A stretch of 64,000 bases of DNA from Agrostemma githago. Its lineage: Eukaryota > Streptophyta > Magnoliopsida > Caryophyllales > Caryophyllaceae. The stretch is from positions 70,015,666-70,079,665 of the forward strand of contig OY288251.1 of NCBI GenBank assembly GCA_958450325.1. Reading direction: 5' to 3'. The translations under genes were made by a program, and so were the position numbers. The stretch's first letter is position 1; each line of letters begins with the position of its first letter. The notes below the pieces were generated by a model. It worked only from the letters and a program-made list of their open reading frames with translations. It was not told where the DNA came from and made no database searches. Positions 54,267 through 64,000 of the stretch are shown here, piece after piece.

Positions 54267-57200
54267 ATGGCGGCTGCTGCTGCTGCTGCTGCTGCTGGTG
54301 GCAATCATCAGAGTAGTAATTTGAGTAATTTTAGTGCAAGTTCGAGTTCGAGTGCGCATACGACTAGCTTATCTGACATTGAAGATGATCAAACAATTGC
54401 TCAAATGTTGGCTAATGATCATAACTTAGAAACTGGTAATCATTTTGGTCGGCGGCTCTCTCATTTGGATTCCATCCCGGTAATTATTTCTTCTTATTTT
54501 TCCTAAGTTTTTGTTTTTTTTTTTTAATTGAAATGTGGGAATTTTATGTTGAATTTTAGGCATTGTTTAATTAAATATAGTGACTAAATCACAAGAATTT
54601 TATTGGGTACTGCTAGTAGTAGTTTTTTAAAAAAAATGTGGGAATTTTGTGTTGAATTTTGGGCCTTGTTTAATTAAATATGTTGACTAAATCACAAGAA
54701 TTTTATACTGTATTTTTGTTTTTATTCTGTTTTGTGTGTTTTTTTGGGTGTAATGGGAGCCACATGAACGAATTTGGTGTTGACGGGATTTGAATTCAGG
54801 TCATGAGTATCACAGCGATTTTATTGGGTGATGGGAACAATTTGGGCACCTGCTCAATACTCAATACTACTACAACAACATTATTACAGTATTTTAGTGG
54901 CAGGTCTTATGCTTGTGTTAGAGGCCTTGTTCTTTACTTCAGTTTAGCCTCATTGTGTTCATTTTGTCTCGGTGAGTTGGGTCTGCTTAAGTTTAGTTTA
55001 GTTTAGTTCCCACTCAGCTGCAAAGAACGGGGCCTAAGTATACATCAAATTCACATACAACGTGCAGCCCTTTAGTTTAGCTAAATCTTGTTCTTGGATG
55101 CTTATGGTGTTTGTAAATGGGATTCCAATGAAATAAACGTGGACGAAAAAGGGTTGTGATTCGTCATCTTGTTGCTGTATTTAGCTCCCAAAGACTTGTT
55201 TGGATTGCGGAATTGGGAGAGGGGATTGTGTTCGGGTGTGGGGTGTGAAAGCCTCTCCTAGTGGTCTCCAAGGAGGGTGCTTATAAATGACACGGTGCAG
55301 TTGGAAGGGGTGTGGTTTATACTTTCTTCTACTGTCGCGTACTCATTATTAAAAAGTCTGTTACTTGACTTTAAACTGCTTTCTTATACTCGTATAGTCT
55401 TAGTTTTTACTTTCTGTTTTTTCTTTTCGTGTGCAGCACACTCCTCGAGTCATCAATGACATACCTAATTCGAATGATGCAACCTTTGACCATAATCGGC
55501 TAGCAGAAAGGTTGTGGTTACTTCACTGTTTCTGAAATCATATTTCTTAGTTTTGAGTGCATGAACTTTATTGGTGCTTAGATTTATGTGTATATATATC
55601 TTCTGTAACGAAGTGGGAAGGAAAATGTAAGTGATGGTGCTTTAAGCAGAAGAGGAACAAAATTGCTGAAACAGTGCTGCACTATCAGCTGTGAGCTGAA
55701 ACTTGATGCATTTTCAACCCTAATATTATTGACACGAATAATAGCAAAAGCTCTAGTTGAATGATATGGCCATGTTATGTAATGAGCTATGTAAGGGAAT
55801 TCCATGCTGTCGTGTTTATATATTGTTATAACCCCGCCCAAAAAAATCCAAGATTTTGGTTGATGACGGATGTACCGACACCTGCATTTCCACACACATG
55901 TTCTTAGGCAATTATGTTTCTAGGTATAGTTAGGTTTAACCCCTACTCACATGCTTTGTCAATGACGGATCCAGTATTTCCCCTTTCATTTCCGTACATA
56001 TTGGGTTGGGCTCACTCTTCATTTATAAGATACAACTTTGCGGTGCTATTGATATTTTTGATCGGTTCTTTTGTTTTCCCGGACCATCTGGCAATTCTTT
56101 TTAGTGAAATTTGTTTGATTGAAGGGAGAGGATATATTACATATTTATATATGTTTGTTTTTTCTTTGACCACCTATTGAGTTTCTTGTAGTTCAGATTG
56201 ACTACATACGGTTTGGCTGAACTACAGATCGAGGGGGATGGAAATTGCCAGGTTATATGATCACTGACTTTTTTTTACAGCATGCGTCTTTTCTCTCTTT
56301 CCAAGTACTGACCCTAATGAATTAATGGTTCTTGATATGTTCGTTAGGCTGAAAATTAATTTGAAAAGCACAAGAATATCCAAAATTAAGTCTAACTTGA
56401 AGGTTTTTTAGACTGTAAATAGCTATGTTACCCTGGCTTGTTTGCAAGTATCCGACACGATATGTGTCGGCTATTTTGTGTTGAATTTTCAATATTTTGG
56501 TCTAAAATCAATCTTGTTTGTTTAATACTCCACTTTTTTTCTTTTCTTTTTTTGTAACAGAATGAATAGTAATTGTGAAGGAAGCCAGCCAGCATAGTGA
56601 AAATTTTCATAGTTTCTGACAGTTTGTTATATATGCTTTATAGTTTCGAGCATTAGCAGATCAGTTGTTCCAGAATCCAGAATATCACCGGCATGTGAGA
56701 AAGCAGGTTGTAAAACAGGTAATTAGTGCAACTTTATATATATTATTACTACTCCGTAATACAGTATCTAGGAATTGATTCCAATTAAGTGCGTGAGGCC
56801 GGATTCATAATTGGTCATAGCTGAACTTTGTAGATCAAATAGGACTGATCAAAGAAAAAATCAGAAGTCTTCTAACAGTTCTTTTGCAATTGATAAATAT
56901 CCTTCAATCTTCTTCAAATAACATTGAGATACTAAAAGGAATCAGAATGCTCCTGGGAATTTAGATGCTGATAATAGAAGTATGCAATTTTGTTTTTCTT
57001 ATCTTTATATATTTGTCATTATATTTGATTTTCAGCTAAAGAACTTTAGAAAGCTTTACGAAAGCTATGTACCAATGAAGTATGGAGATTACTTGAAAAA
57101 GATGAAAAGGTTGATTCATTGTGCTCTCTGTGAGTTGTATATTTACTTATGCTGAAAGTGTGATCATATATCCCTGGTTGTTCATCATTACTGAATTTCA

Positions 57201-57940
57201 TTTGCAGAACTGGGGAGTGGGGAGACCATGTCACCTTGCAAGCAGCGGCAGATCGAGTAAGTAACATCTGGTGGCTGTTCTGTAGGTTTGCTTTTACTTA
57301 GTACGGAATAATACTTTGTTTCCGTAACTAGATTACTACTGTATTCAATATGATACCTTATGTCTGTCTCTTGTCGCTTTTTTTTGGCAGTTTGAAGCTA
57401 AAATATGCCTGGTGACCTCTTTCCGAGAGACTTGTTATATTGAAATCTTGCCCTATGACAAGAAGTTCTCCAAAGGTAGACATATCTTAAAATTTGTTTC
57501 CTTATAGTATTTCACTTCAATGCACACGGGTGACACGGGGTTGATCATTGATCAGCAGTTCTTCTTTGTTGCTTTTAGACATTGCTTCTTATTTATTTAT
57601 ACTACGAGTATTATTTTGAGAATACCATTGCTCTACGGATTTCTTCGACTAGCATGCCACAAAACTTCTTAGGTCGTTTCCAGCTTTTGCTTTCTTGTAT
57701 ATTTGTTGGTGCACCTGTCTTAAGATTCCCTGAATTTGTTCAGAAATTTGGCTGAGCTTCTGGAGTGAAGTGCACTATAATTCATTGTATGACAGTGGAG
57801 GTACAAAAAAACGACTTTTATCCATATTTCTTATCATATTTCTTCGTTGTTAATGTGGCAGTTGACCACGGATTTACGTGTTATGTTGCATCACAGATGT
57901 CCCAACAAGACTACCCCGGAAAAAGCATTGGCTGTTTTAG
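54267..57940 (+). CDS. OTU-domain deubiquitinase (plant OTU9/10/11-like)
   Basis: Cysteine protease that removes ubiquitin from proteins. Nine exons, 54267-54479, 55437-55510, 56197-56251, 56644-56718, 57036-57109, 57208-57256, 57391-57475, 57744-57800 and 57897-57940, give 241 residues in frame. A poly-Ala/Ser-rich N-terminus (GCT repeat) precedes the OTU domain, which has catalytic Cys in IEGDGNCQFRALADQLF (near Cys113) and His in FWSEVHYNSLY (near His219). RTGEWGDHVTLQAAADRF is also family-typical, as is the basic end LPRKKHWLF. Splitting of the DGNCQ|FRA catalytic block by an intron is notable. A leader intron acceptor (TTGCAG) lies just before the start, which supports MAAAAA. Exact subfamily is unresolved. 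Confidence 0.92.
54919..55037. mobile_element. MITE in intron 1 of the OTU gene
   Basis: About 118 bp with inverted ends TTAGAGGCCTTGTTCTTTAC and, reversed, TTAGGCCCCGTTCTTTG. The interior carries TTTAGTTTAGTTTAGTTCC words like those of the GTTCTTTTGGACTGAACTGA repeats elsewhere in the window. Probably hAT-derived; the target duplication is not clear. Confidence 0.6.
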
Positions 57941-58655
57941 AAGCTTTTGTGTCTTCATGTTGGCGGCTCTAAATTGTCTAAAATGTAGTAGTAGTAGTAG
58001 TTGTAAAGATGCACATATACTAGGTCCCCTGGTGGTTTCCGACACATTACTTTGAGCCATTCGTGTGTTTAAGTAGAATGGGTACCCTTCAAAAAAATGT
58101 GTTCATCTGTATAGCGTCTCTTAGATTATCTAATCTCATCGATTTAGTAATGTAGTAGAATACAAACTCGATGATGTGTAACCGTATATTATAAATAAAA
58201 CGAGTACCAGTTGCCAAAAAAAAATAAATGCCATCGATTTATGTGGATGTCATTTTGTTTTTGTTTTTCTTGATAGCATACAAGTTCTTACCACTTGAGC
58301 TAACCTTTATTCTCGGTTTAAGAATTTTGTGAAACTAGTACCCATTAACAAAAACTCGATTTGCTCTGATGTTACATGATCATAAGAGCCACCTTTCCCG
58401 TAGAAGCGGGATACAAACTGCTATAATGCAGTCGACAGTAAACAAGAATTAGCATTTATCAACCAACTGAAGTCTTAACAGTGTTCCCTTCCCCTTGCTG
58501 CACAAAACTAACAGTGAAATTTACACGAATGAACTAGAAATGCTTGTAAAAGAGGCCAGATAAAACAGGCCTATGTGGCTATGTTTCACCCCATTCTATA
58601 ACCTAGCCAACTGCAAAACTCGATACCCATGTTCTTACAATATTACAAAACTCCA
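57941..58655. other. Convergent spacer between OTU and XLG genes
   Basis: 3' flanks of two convergent genes, AT-rich; no additional gene or complete element recognised. Confidence 0.4.
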
Positions 58656-58739
58656 TCAAGCAGAGACTTCGAAGCCTTTTATGTACATGATCTCGGGTTT
58701 ATCATCACTACCGGGAGGATCCTCATCGTTTATATGCAT
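58656..58739 (-). CDS. Possible extra last exon of the XLG gene
   Basis: The XLG reading frame near its end contains a perfect donor, AAAG|GTAAGT (exon end 58986). If used with the acceptor GATCTAG at 58740, the next exon reads in frame for 27 residues (MHINDEDPPGSDDKPEIMYI...) to a TGA. Without splicing, the protein ends four codons past the donor with VSSS. Both ends are in phase, so alternative C-termini are possible. Not known from the family as far as I recall. Confidence 0.4.
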   Translation of the reverse strand: MHINDEDPPGSDDKPEIMYIKGFEVSA

Positions 58740-58919
58740 CTAGATCGGTCAGAACGGGTAATAACCTGACCTGCCATGGGTTGGCCTAAAGCAAATGTAA
58801 AACTATTCAGGGGTGGAGCGGAGTTTGGTTGGCTAGCAGAATTTAGGTTGAATCGGGTCAATCTAATTTCCAATCATATTACGGTTTGTTGATTAGGTCA
58901 ATTTTGTGAGGTCGGTCTA

Positions 58920-58943
58920 TGAACATGAACATGAACATGAACA
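58920..58943 (+). repeat. GAACAT hexamer repeat
   Basis: Four copies of ATGAAC in a row in the 3' region of the XLG gene, inside its possible final intron. Small and probably unstable in length. Confidence 0.85.
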
Positions 58944-58970
58944 TCCCATGTGGATTCATCTCCATTTGCA

Positions 58971-61900
58971 TCATGAGGAACTTACCTTTGCATCGTAAGA
59001 ACTGAATTCGGTACTGAAGAAGGATTCATCTCCATTGACATCATCGATGTGTTCTTCTTTCACGTCGTCCCACTTGAAGACTTCATGAACAAATTTGAAG
59101 GCCTCATCAACTGAGGAACGGTCGAGCGCTTTTGTTGGCCAAATATACAATTTCTGACCTCTAATGTCGGCATAAAGTTGCTTAAATTTGACGGCCACAT
59201 AGTAGTATGCTTGTTGTGCAAGAGACTGATTGTTTGCATTGGGGTTAACAGGGCAGAAGTCTTGGAACCAGTTGCAAGCAGTCAAAGGTACTTTGGTTAT
59301 CTTTGCTTCGAAAACATCGTATTTGTTCAGTAGTAACACAAAGGGGATGTCTTTAAGTGAAGGGTGTTTCAGCAGGGTCTCAAACATTTGCTTGCTTGCC
59401 AACATCTTGTTGCTCAAAGAGTCTATACTGTGTTCCCATAATGCGTCGTAGTCACTCAAGGCCACACAGTATATCACTGCTCTAACGTCTTCAAACATTT
59501 CGAGCCATTTGAATCCGTCTTGTAGACCGCTAGAATTAATACGAATTAGTTGGTACCTGCAGCAAAAAAACATAAGAAATAGGAAGCATATACAGCTATA
59601 CAAACCGACAACGACTGGTGAAGAGCCTTACTCCAAAATTAACTTCATAAAGCATCTTTTAAAGCCGTTGGAGAAGTTTTTTAAATAAAAAGACAAATAA
59701 AAGGGAAAAACATGGTACAGTCAACATACATATAAAGCTAAGAAATTCATAGAAATATAACAATGCACGAATAAAGCAAGAAAAAACAGTTGATAGCAGC
59801 ATGGATGTCACCACATTGACAAAAGGAAAAGGAAAAGAAAAACATGGACATGAGGAAACTTACTTTGTTGATGGAGGTGGATGTTCACGATTCTCGTTGT
59901 AAGAAGTGCACAAGGGACTTTTGCTATCAAGTAAAAATTCTACAGATGCAAGACCATTGCTCTGAGTGACCCCTTCAGCATATAGGACATCCTTCTCCGA
60001 TGGTTCATAATCATTGCTGGAGATTTCAATCACCTGTGAAAATGAGTAATGAGGACACAGAAGCAAAGCCGTGTTTGCAAACACCTACCAGTGAATCTTT
60101 GTAAGAAGATGGTCTACAAAGGATGGATGGCTATAAGTGAGCTTATAAGCAATTGAGACAGCAAAACTGTCATTCCAATATAAGAGAACCCAGGAATTTA
60201 AAGATGTCGGCCGTGAATCTAAATATAGAAAACAAGAGTAGAGGTATGCCCAATATCAGAGTACAGTTATCGCTTACCCGATCTAGAAAATATTTTGTAG
60301 TATCAGGTAGGAAATTCAATTCTTCTTTTCTCTTATAGGTTTCTTGTATGGCGGTATCTTTCCAAAGCTCTTCAACAAGAGGTGAATACTCTCGTGTTGC
60401 AGCTGGAAAGAATGCGTCCATGTCTCCCGTGGCCATAATTTGTAGCAGCCAGTCTGCGTGTTTTTTAAGCCTCGGATTGATTGAATAGATGCAGTGATTC
60501 CCCCTGTCAATTGAGATGTCACCTGGGATACAAAAACATGTTAAATGGGGTTGAAGTATTGAATTGAATGGGGGATGGGGCGGAATTAAACTGAAGTTAA
60601 ATGCGCATAATTGCAGAAAATAAGTCGGAAAGAAAAGGGTCTAAAACACAATATCATTACGGTAAACAAAAGCCCAAAAAAGAACAACATGAAAAGGAGT
60701 GCAGACCCATTTGAACATTGTCAAAAGGAGCATACAAAAGAGAACATGCAACGGAGTGTCGGAGTAGACAAAAGAGAACAACCGTAATAGTATGAGTAGT
60801 ACATTAAAAAACATAATAATGAGAAGGATGCACAACCCATAACAAAAATGATATCAGAAACAATAGAATCTCACATACCTGTGTGAGACTTTGCATCAGC
60901 AGCACCATGTTCGGTGTTTTGTTCCGTAAGTAGAGCCTCGTCTTCAAACTTCTCTCTTCCCTCAAGGAGAACGCCAAGATATTTGTACAAATTACTCTGT
61001 ATCTTCAGCTTGATGTTCTGTAGCTCTTCTTGTGTATACTTGCTGCCATGTACAAACTTGACCTGATCATTTAGAAACATTAAAAACAGGAGTTTTGTTT
61101 TAGCCAAACAAAAGACCACACAACTTGCATTAATTATTTTGCAACTTATGCTAGTTTTTGTTCTCTCTGCACAATCAGCTACAGTTCACACTTCCACGGA
61201 CTATAATCATGAACTATCAGCCTAAAATAAATTACTGGGGAGTACAAGCACAAATAATAGCTGGCTGAACTATTGTACATTGACATAAAGCCAATAAAAG
61301 TTTCTTTTTCATCTTCTTTCTTTAAGTGGGGAAACTGAAAAGGGGAGGGGGGGAGGTCCATGGATGTAAGCGACGTATAATCATTACAGGATACCGAATT
61401 TGAAGAACACAATGTCGTATACCTGTTTAAAAATAGTGCTTGTCCCCGATCCTCCGAGCCCAAACAAAAGAAGTTTAGAAGTCTTCCAGTGTTCAAGATA
61501 ATCCGGGACTACTGCATTAGAATTTGTTGTGGAATCGTATTTTGAACCATCAATCTTTCCAGGAGGTACAGGCAATGAGAGTAATGAACAGAGGGCACGA
61601 GTGGAAGCCTGTCTAGCAAAAAACACCACATCAAATTCTAAGATAGTATTGTCATGGAAAAATTAACTAATGGGGAGATAACAGATAGTCTGTGAGTTTC
61701 TACTTTCTAAAAGTCACAAAATGAACTAAATAAATCGCATATCATACAGTTAAGTGTCGCATGACCTGCATCCAAAATGTCATTGGTTCTACACTTCTAA
61801 GATTTTACCCCATGGTGTTGGAAATGTTGTTCTTATACAGCAGAAATTAAATTATAAACTCCATATACGAGACAGTAAATGAAATGAAAAATCAACCAAA

Positions 61901-64000
61901 CAAATAAACATAATACAAACCTTTGCCCATATGTTCCCCTTTATATTATTCTGGCCTTCCTCCTCATATGAACCATCATCGTACAACCAAAAATGGGTAT
62001 CCTGGGGACACTGCACTTTGGCTAGCTGCAATAGAATATGGAACGAGTGACAATTTTTCCATAACAACATTTTACAGCTCGAAGAAATCAATGTGAGAAG
62101 TCGCACTAGCTATGCTATCTGGAAATCATGTACAAACCACATGGGTATATGTTTGACCAGTTGCATCGTTGCAATAAGACATACTTAAGATACTAGAGTA
62201 AAACAGAACTAGAAAAGCAGAGAAAAGTAAGCATCTCAACCTCAAAAATACCATTTTCAAGACAACCACTATCGACATTGATTCCGTTATAGAAACAATA
62301 TCACCATCTAAGAAGAATGCAAAGGCAGTGCATCGCTTGACATAACAGAACTACAGAAACAAGGAAGACTACAGAAGCCAACAATCATCAAACACTACAC
62401 AAAACACAACCAACAAGAATCAACATGTTTGCCTACTGAGTTTTACACTATCTAGAATGTTATTCACACTACTCTGTGTATAAGAGAGGGAGTAGGGATC
62501 AACAAGCTCGTAAAATCAACTCCAAGGAGGGAGCATTATCATTAAAAGATAGATGATGGCAAATCCTCACCGCTGTTTGTTTGTTGTACCAGCACCTTCT
62601 TTGTTTAGTTGGAGGCTTAAGTCACAGTACCAACACTAACATCAATTAACAACATAGGTAAACAAACAGCTGAAACACCAATGCCTTAACCATACAGCAA
62701 ACTATATAAACAGAAATCCTGTTTCTATAAGAACCCAAGAATTATACCTTTAACACCCTCAGCTCGACCTTGGTGATCTCACGCCCATTGATGAAAACCT
62801 TCGTGTTCCCATTGCTAGCATCAGCCGGAAGCTTATCGCCAACATTCAATTTCGCTGATATGATTCTATCTGGTTTTTCCCCCACCTAACACACAAACAT
62901 ACAGAAAACCACATTACAATCTTCTAACAACAATTCATAAACAGTAGTTAGAATGTCATGTAAGACAGTTCATACATCAACAAATCATAATCCAAAAAAC
63001 ATCAGAATTCACCTTTCCCCAAAATCCAGAATCTTTATCATACCAATACCTCCCTGGCTTCAAATTCCGAGGAGGCTGCGAACAACCAAATAACTCCACC
63101 AGTTCCTCCATCATCAACTGCCTCCCATTCACAACTATCTGCTCTGGTCTAAGCTGATTCGCGGAACACTCCTTCTCCGCCTTAATTATCTGTTTAACCT
63201 CCAAATCACTACAGACCTTCCATAAAATCCTCGAAAATTTGCCTAAATAAGCACGTTTCGAGTCATCAACAGCTTTACCAATGCAACTCACACACTTCCT
63301 TCCTTCAGGCATTGATCCCATTGCCTTCAATACACAGTTCTTACAATACTTAGCGTCGCATACAACACACATTTCTCTCCTACTCAACCTATTTCCCCTA
63401 TTACACCTGCTACACTCCCCTCTCTTCTTCCATACTCTCTTCTCTCCACTCACAACCGGCAAAACCACCACCTCTTCCTCTTCCTCCTCCTCCTCCTCCT
63501 CCTCCTCCTCGGGTGCACTAGAACATCGAGACGAGCCATCCTCCTCCTCCTCACCGTCGCCATCAACAACAGCATTATCCTCGCTATTTGAGCTAAACGT
63601 CACTCCAATTGCTCCTTTCGACTCGTTTTTCCTCGTAGAATCTTCATTCTCATCCACATTATCAATCGCACCACCAACGGAGCTCCGATTTTGCAGAACT
63701 TCCTCTCGACGATGTTCCGAATTATCACTGAACAAAGAATTAGACTTCGCGTTAGAATTAGAGGTAGTTGTAGTCGTAGCAGTATTAGTTTCGGAATCCT
63801 CAATAGTACAGTAACTACTGCCATTAGAAGTAGAATGAAGAACACTCTCATTTCGACGAAACCTAACATTCGCTCTTTCCGCCGCTGTTGCCGCCGCCGG
63901 CACCGGAGTCTTCGGAATCGCGACGGCGGAGGACGGAGAAGCAGAGAGAGAAGAATCGGCGTCGTAATCGACAGCGAAGGAGTAATCGAGGTGCTCTTCG
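58971..64000 (-). CDS. XLG: Extra-large G protein (XLG), 5' end outside the window
   Basis: Plant-specific G-alpha-like signalling protein, with a long N-terminal extension, that works with G-beta/gamma in immunity and development. Exons: 64000-63013 (open at the right edge), 62885-62748, 62025-61921, 61608-61423, 61062-60879, 60522-60278, 60033-59864 and 59556-58971. The N-terminal half is Ser/Glu-rich and carries the XLG cysteine region (CSRCNRGNRLS, CVVCDAKYCKNC, CVSC). In the G-alpha half the P-loop is LLFGLGGSGTSTIFKQ, lacking the usual GKS lysine, and the DVGGQ motif is replaced by RINSSGLQDGFKWLEMFEDV. NKYD is intact in LLLNKYDVFEAK. Poor conservation of nucleotide-contact motifs is known for XLGs. 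The subclass (XLG1, 2 or 3) is not resolved. Confidence 0.93.
63479..63510 (+). repeat. Trinucleotide run coding the XLG acidic stretch
   Basis: A CTC/TCC run on the plus strand encodes a run of about 14 Glu residues in the XLG N-terminal region. Length is likely to vary among accessions without breaking the frame. Confidence 0.9.

Noticed and set aside
63281..63814. Plus-strand open frame of 177 codons opposite XLG exon 1
   Set aside because: Poly-Ser product from the antisense of the Glu run; the minus strand has the zinc-cysteine region and joins the G domain.
1..64000. A new multi-gene system or biosynthetic cluster
   Set aside because: The twelve genes belong to unrelated known families on both strands, with no shared pathway beyond the AGO1-NRDE2 adjacency.

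Overview
This is a plant nuclear window, from a eudicot. The genes are split by GT-AG introns and include plant-specific families: a calmodulin-type glutamate decarboxylase, a TIP3 aquaporin, AGO1 with a miR168 site, an extra-large G protein and a DUF760 chloroplast protein. The intergenic DNA is AT-rich and full of small MITEs and SINEs. The repeat style (CTCCCTCC ends, GAGACGGTCTC ends) reminds me of Caryophyllales, but that is a low-confidence impression. Exon borders below were read by hand from splice consensus, frame continuity and family knowledge. In every gene that is complete at both ends the exon lengths sum to whole codons.

Layout, left to right: MCM2 (-, 3' end outside the window), glutamate decarboxylase (-), a small conserved nuclear protein with an apparent U12-type AT-AC intron (+), a TIP3 tonoplast aquaporin (+), AGO1 (-, 21 coding exons), NRDE2 (+, 10 exons), a Nudix hydrolase (+), a UV-B-induced DUF760 protein (+), a single-exon Werner-like 3'-5' exonuclease (+), a small cystatin (-), an OTU deubiquitinase (+) and an extra-large G protein (-, 5' end outside the window). 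Gene-poor stretches lie at 35.9-39.8 kb and 42.1-46.4 kb.

The genes are independent housekeeping, signalling and silencing loci, not an operon or cluster. AGO1 and NRDE2, both tied to RNA silencing or nuclear RNA surveillance, are divergent neighbours about 2 kb apart. Readable control signals are E2F sites and a telobox at MCM2, ABRE plus RY elements before TIP3, and a miR168 site inside AGO1.

I found no new gene system. The most informative oddities are the AT-AC intron; tandem copies of the exonuclease gene's 3' end; a degenerate partial copy of the UV-B gene's 3' end; a hAT-like element inside another MITE with a perfect 8-bp target duplication; nested MITEs in a GAD intron; a SINE with a perfect 13-bp target duplication; and a possible extra last exon of the G protein.
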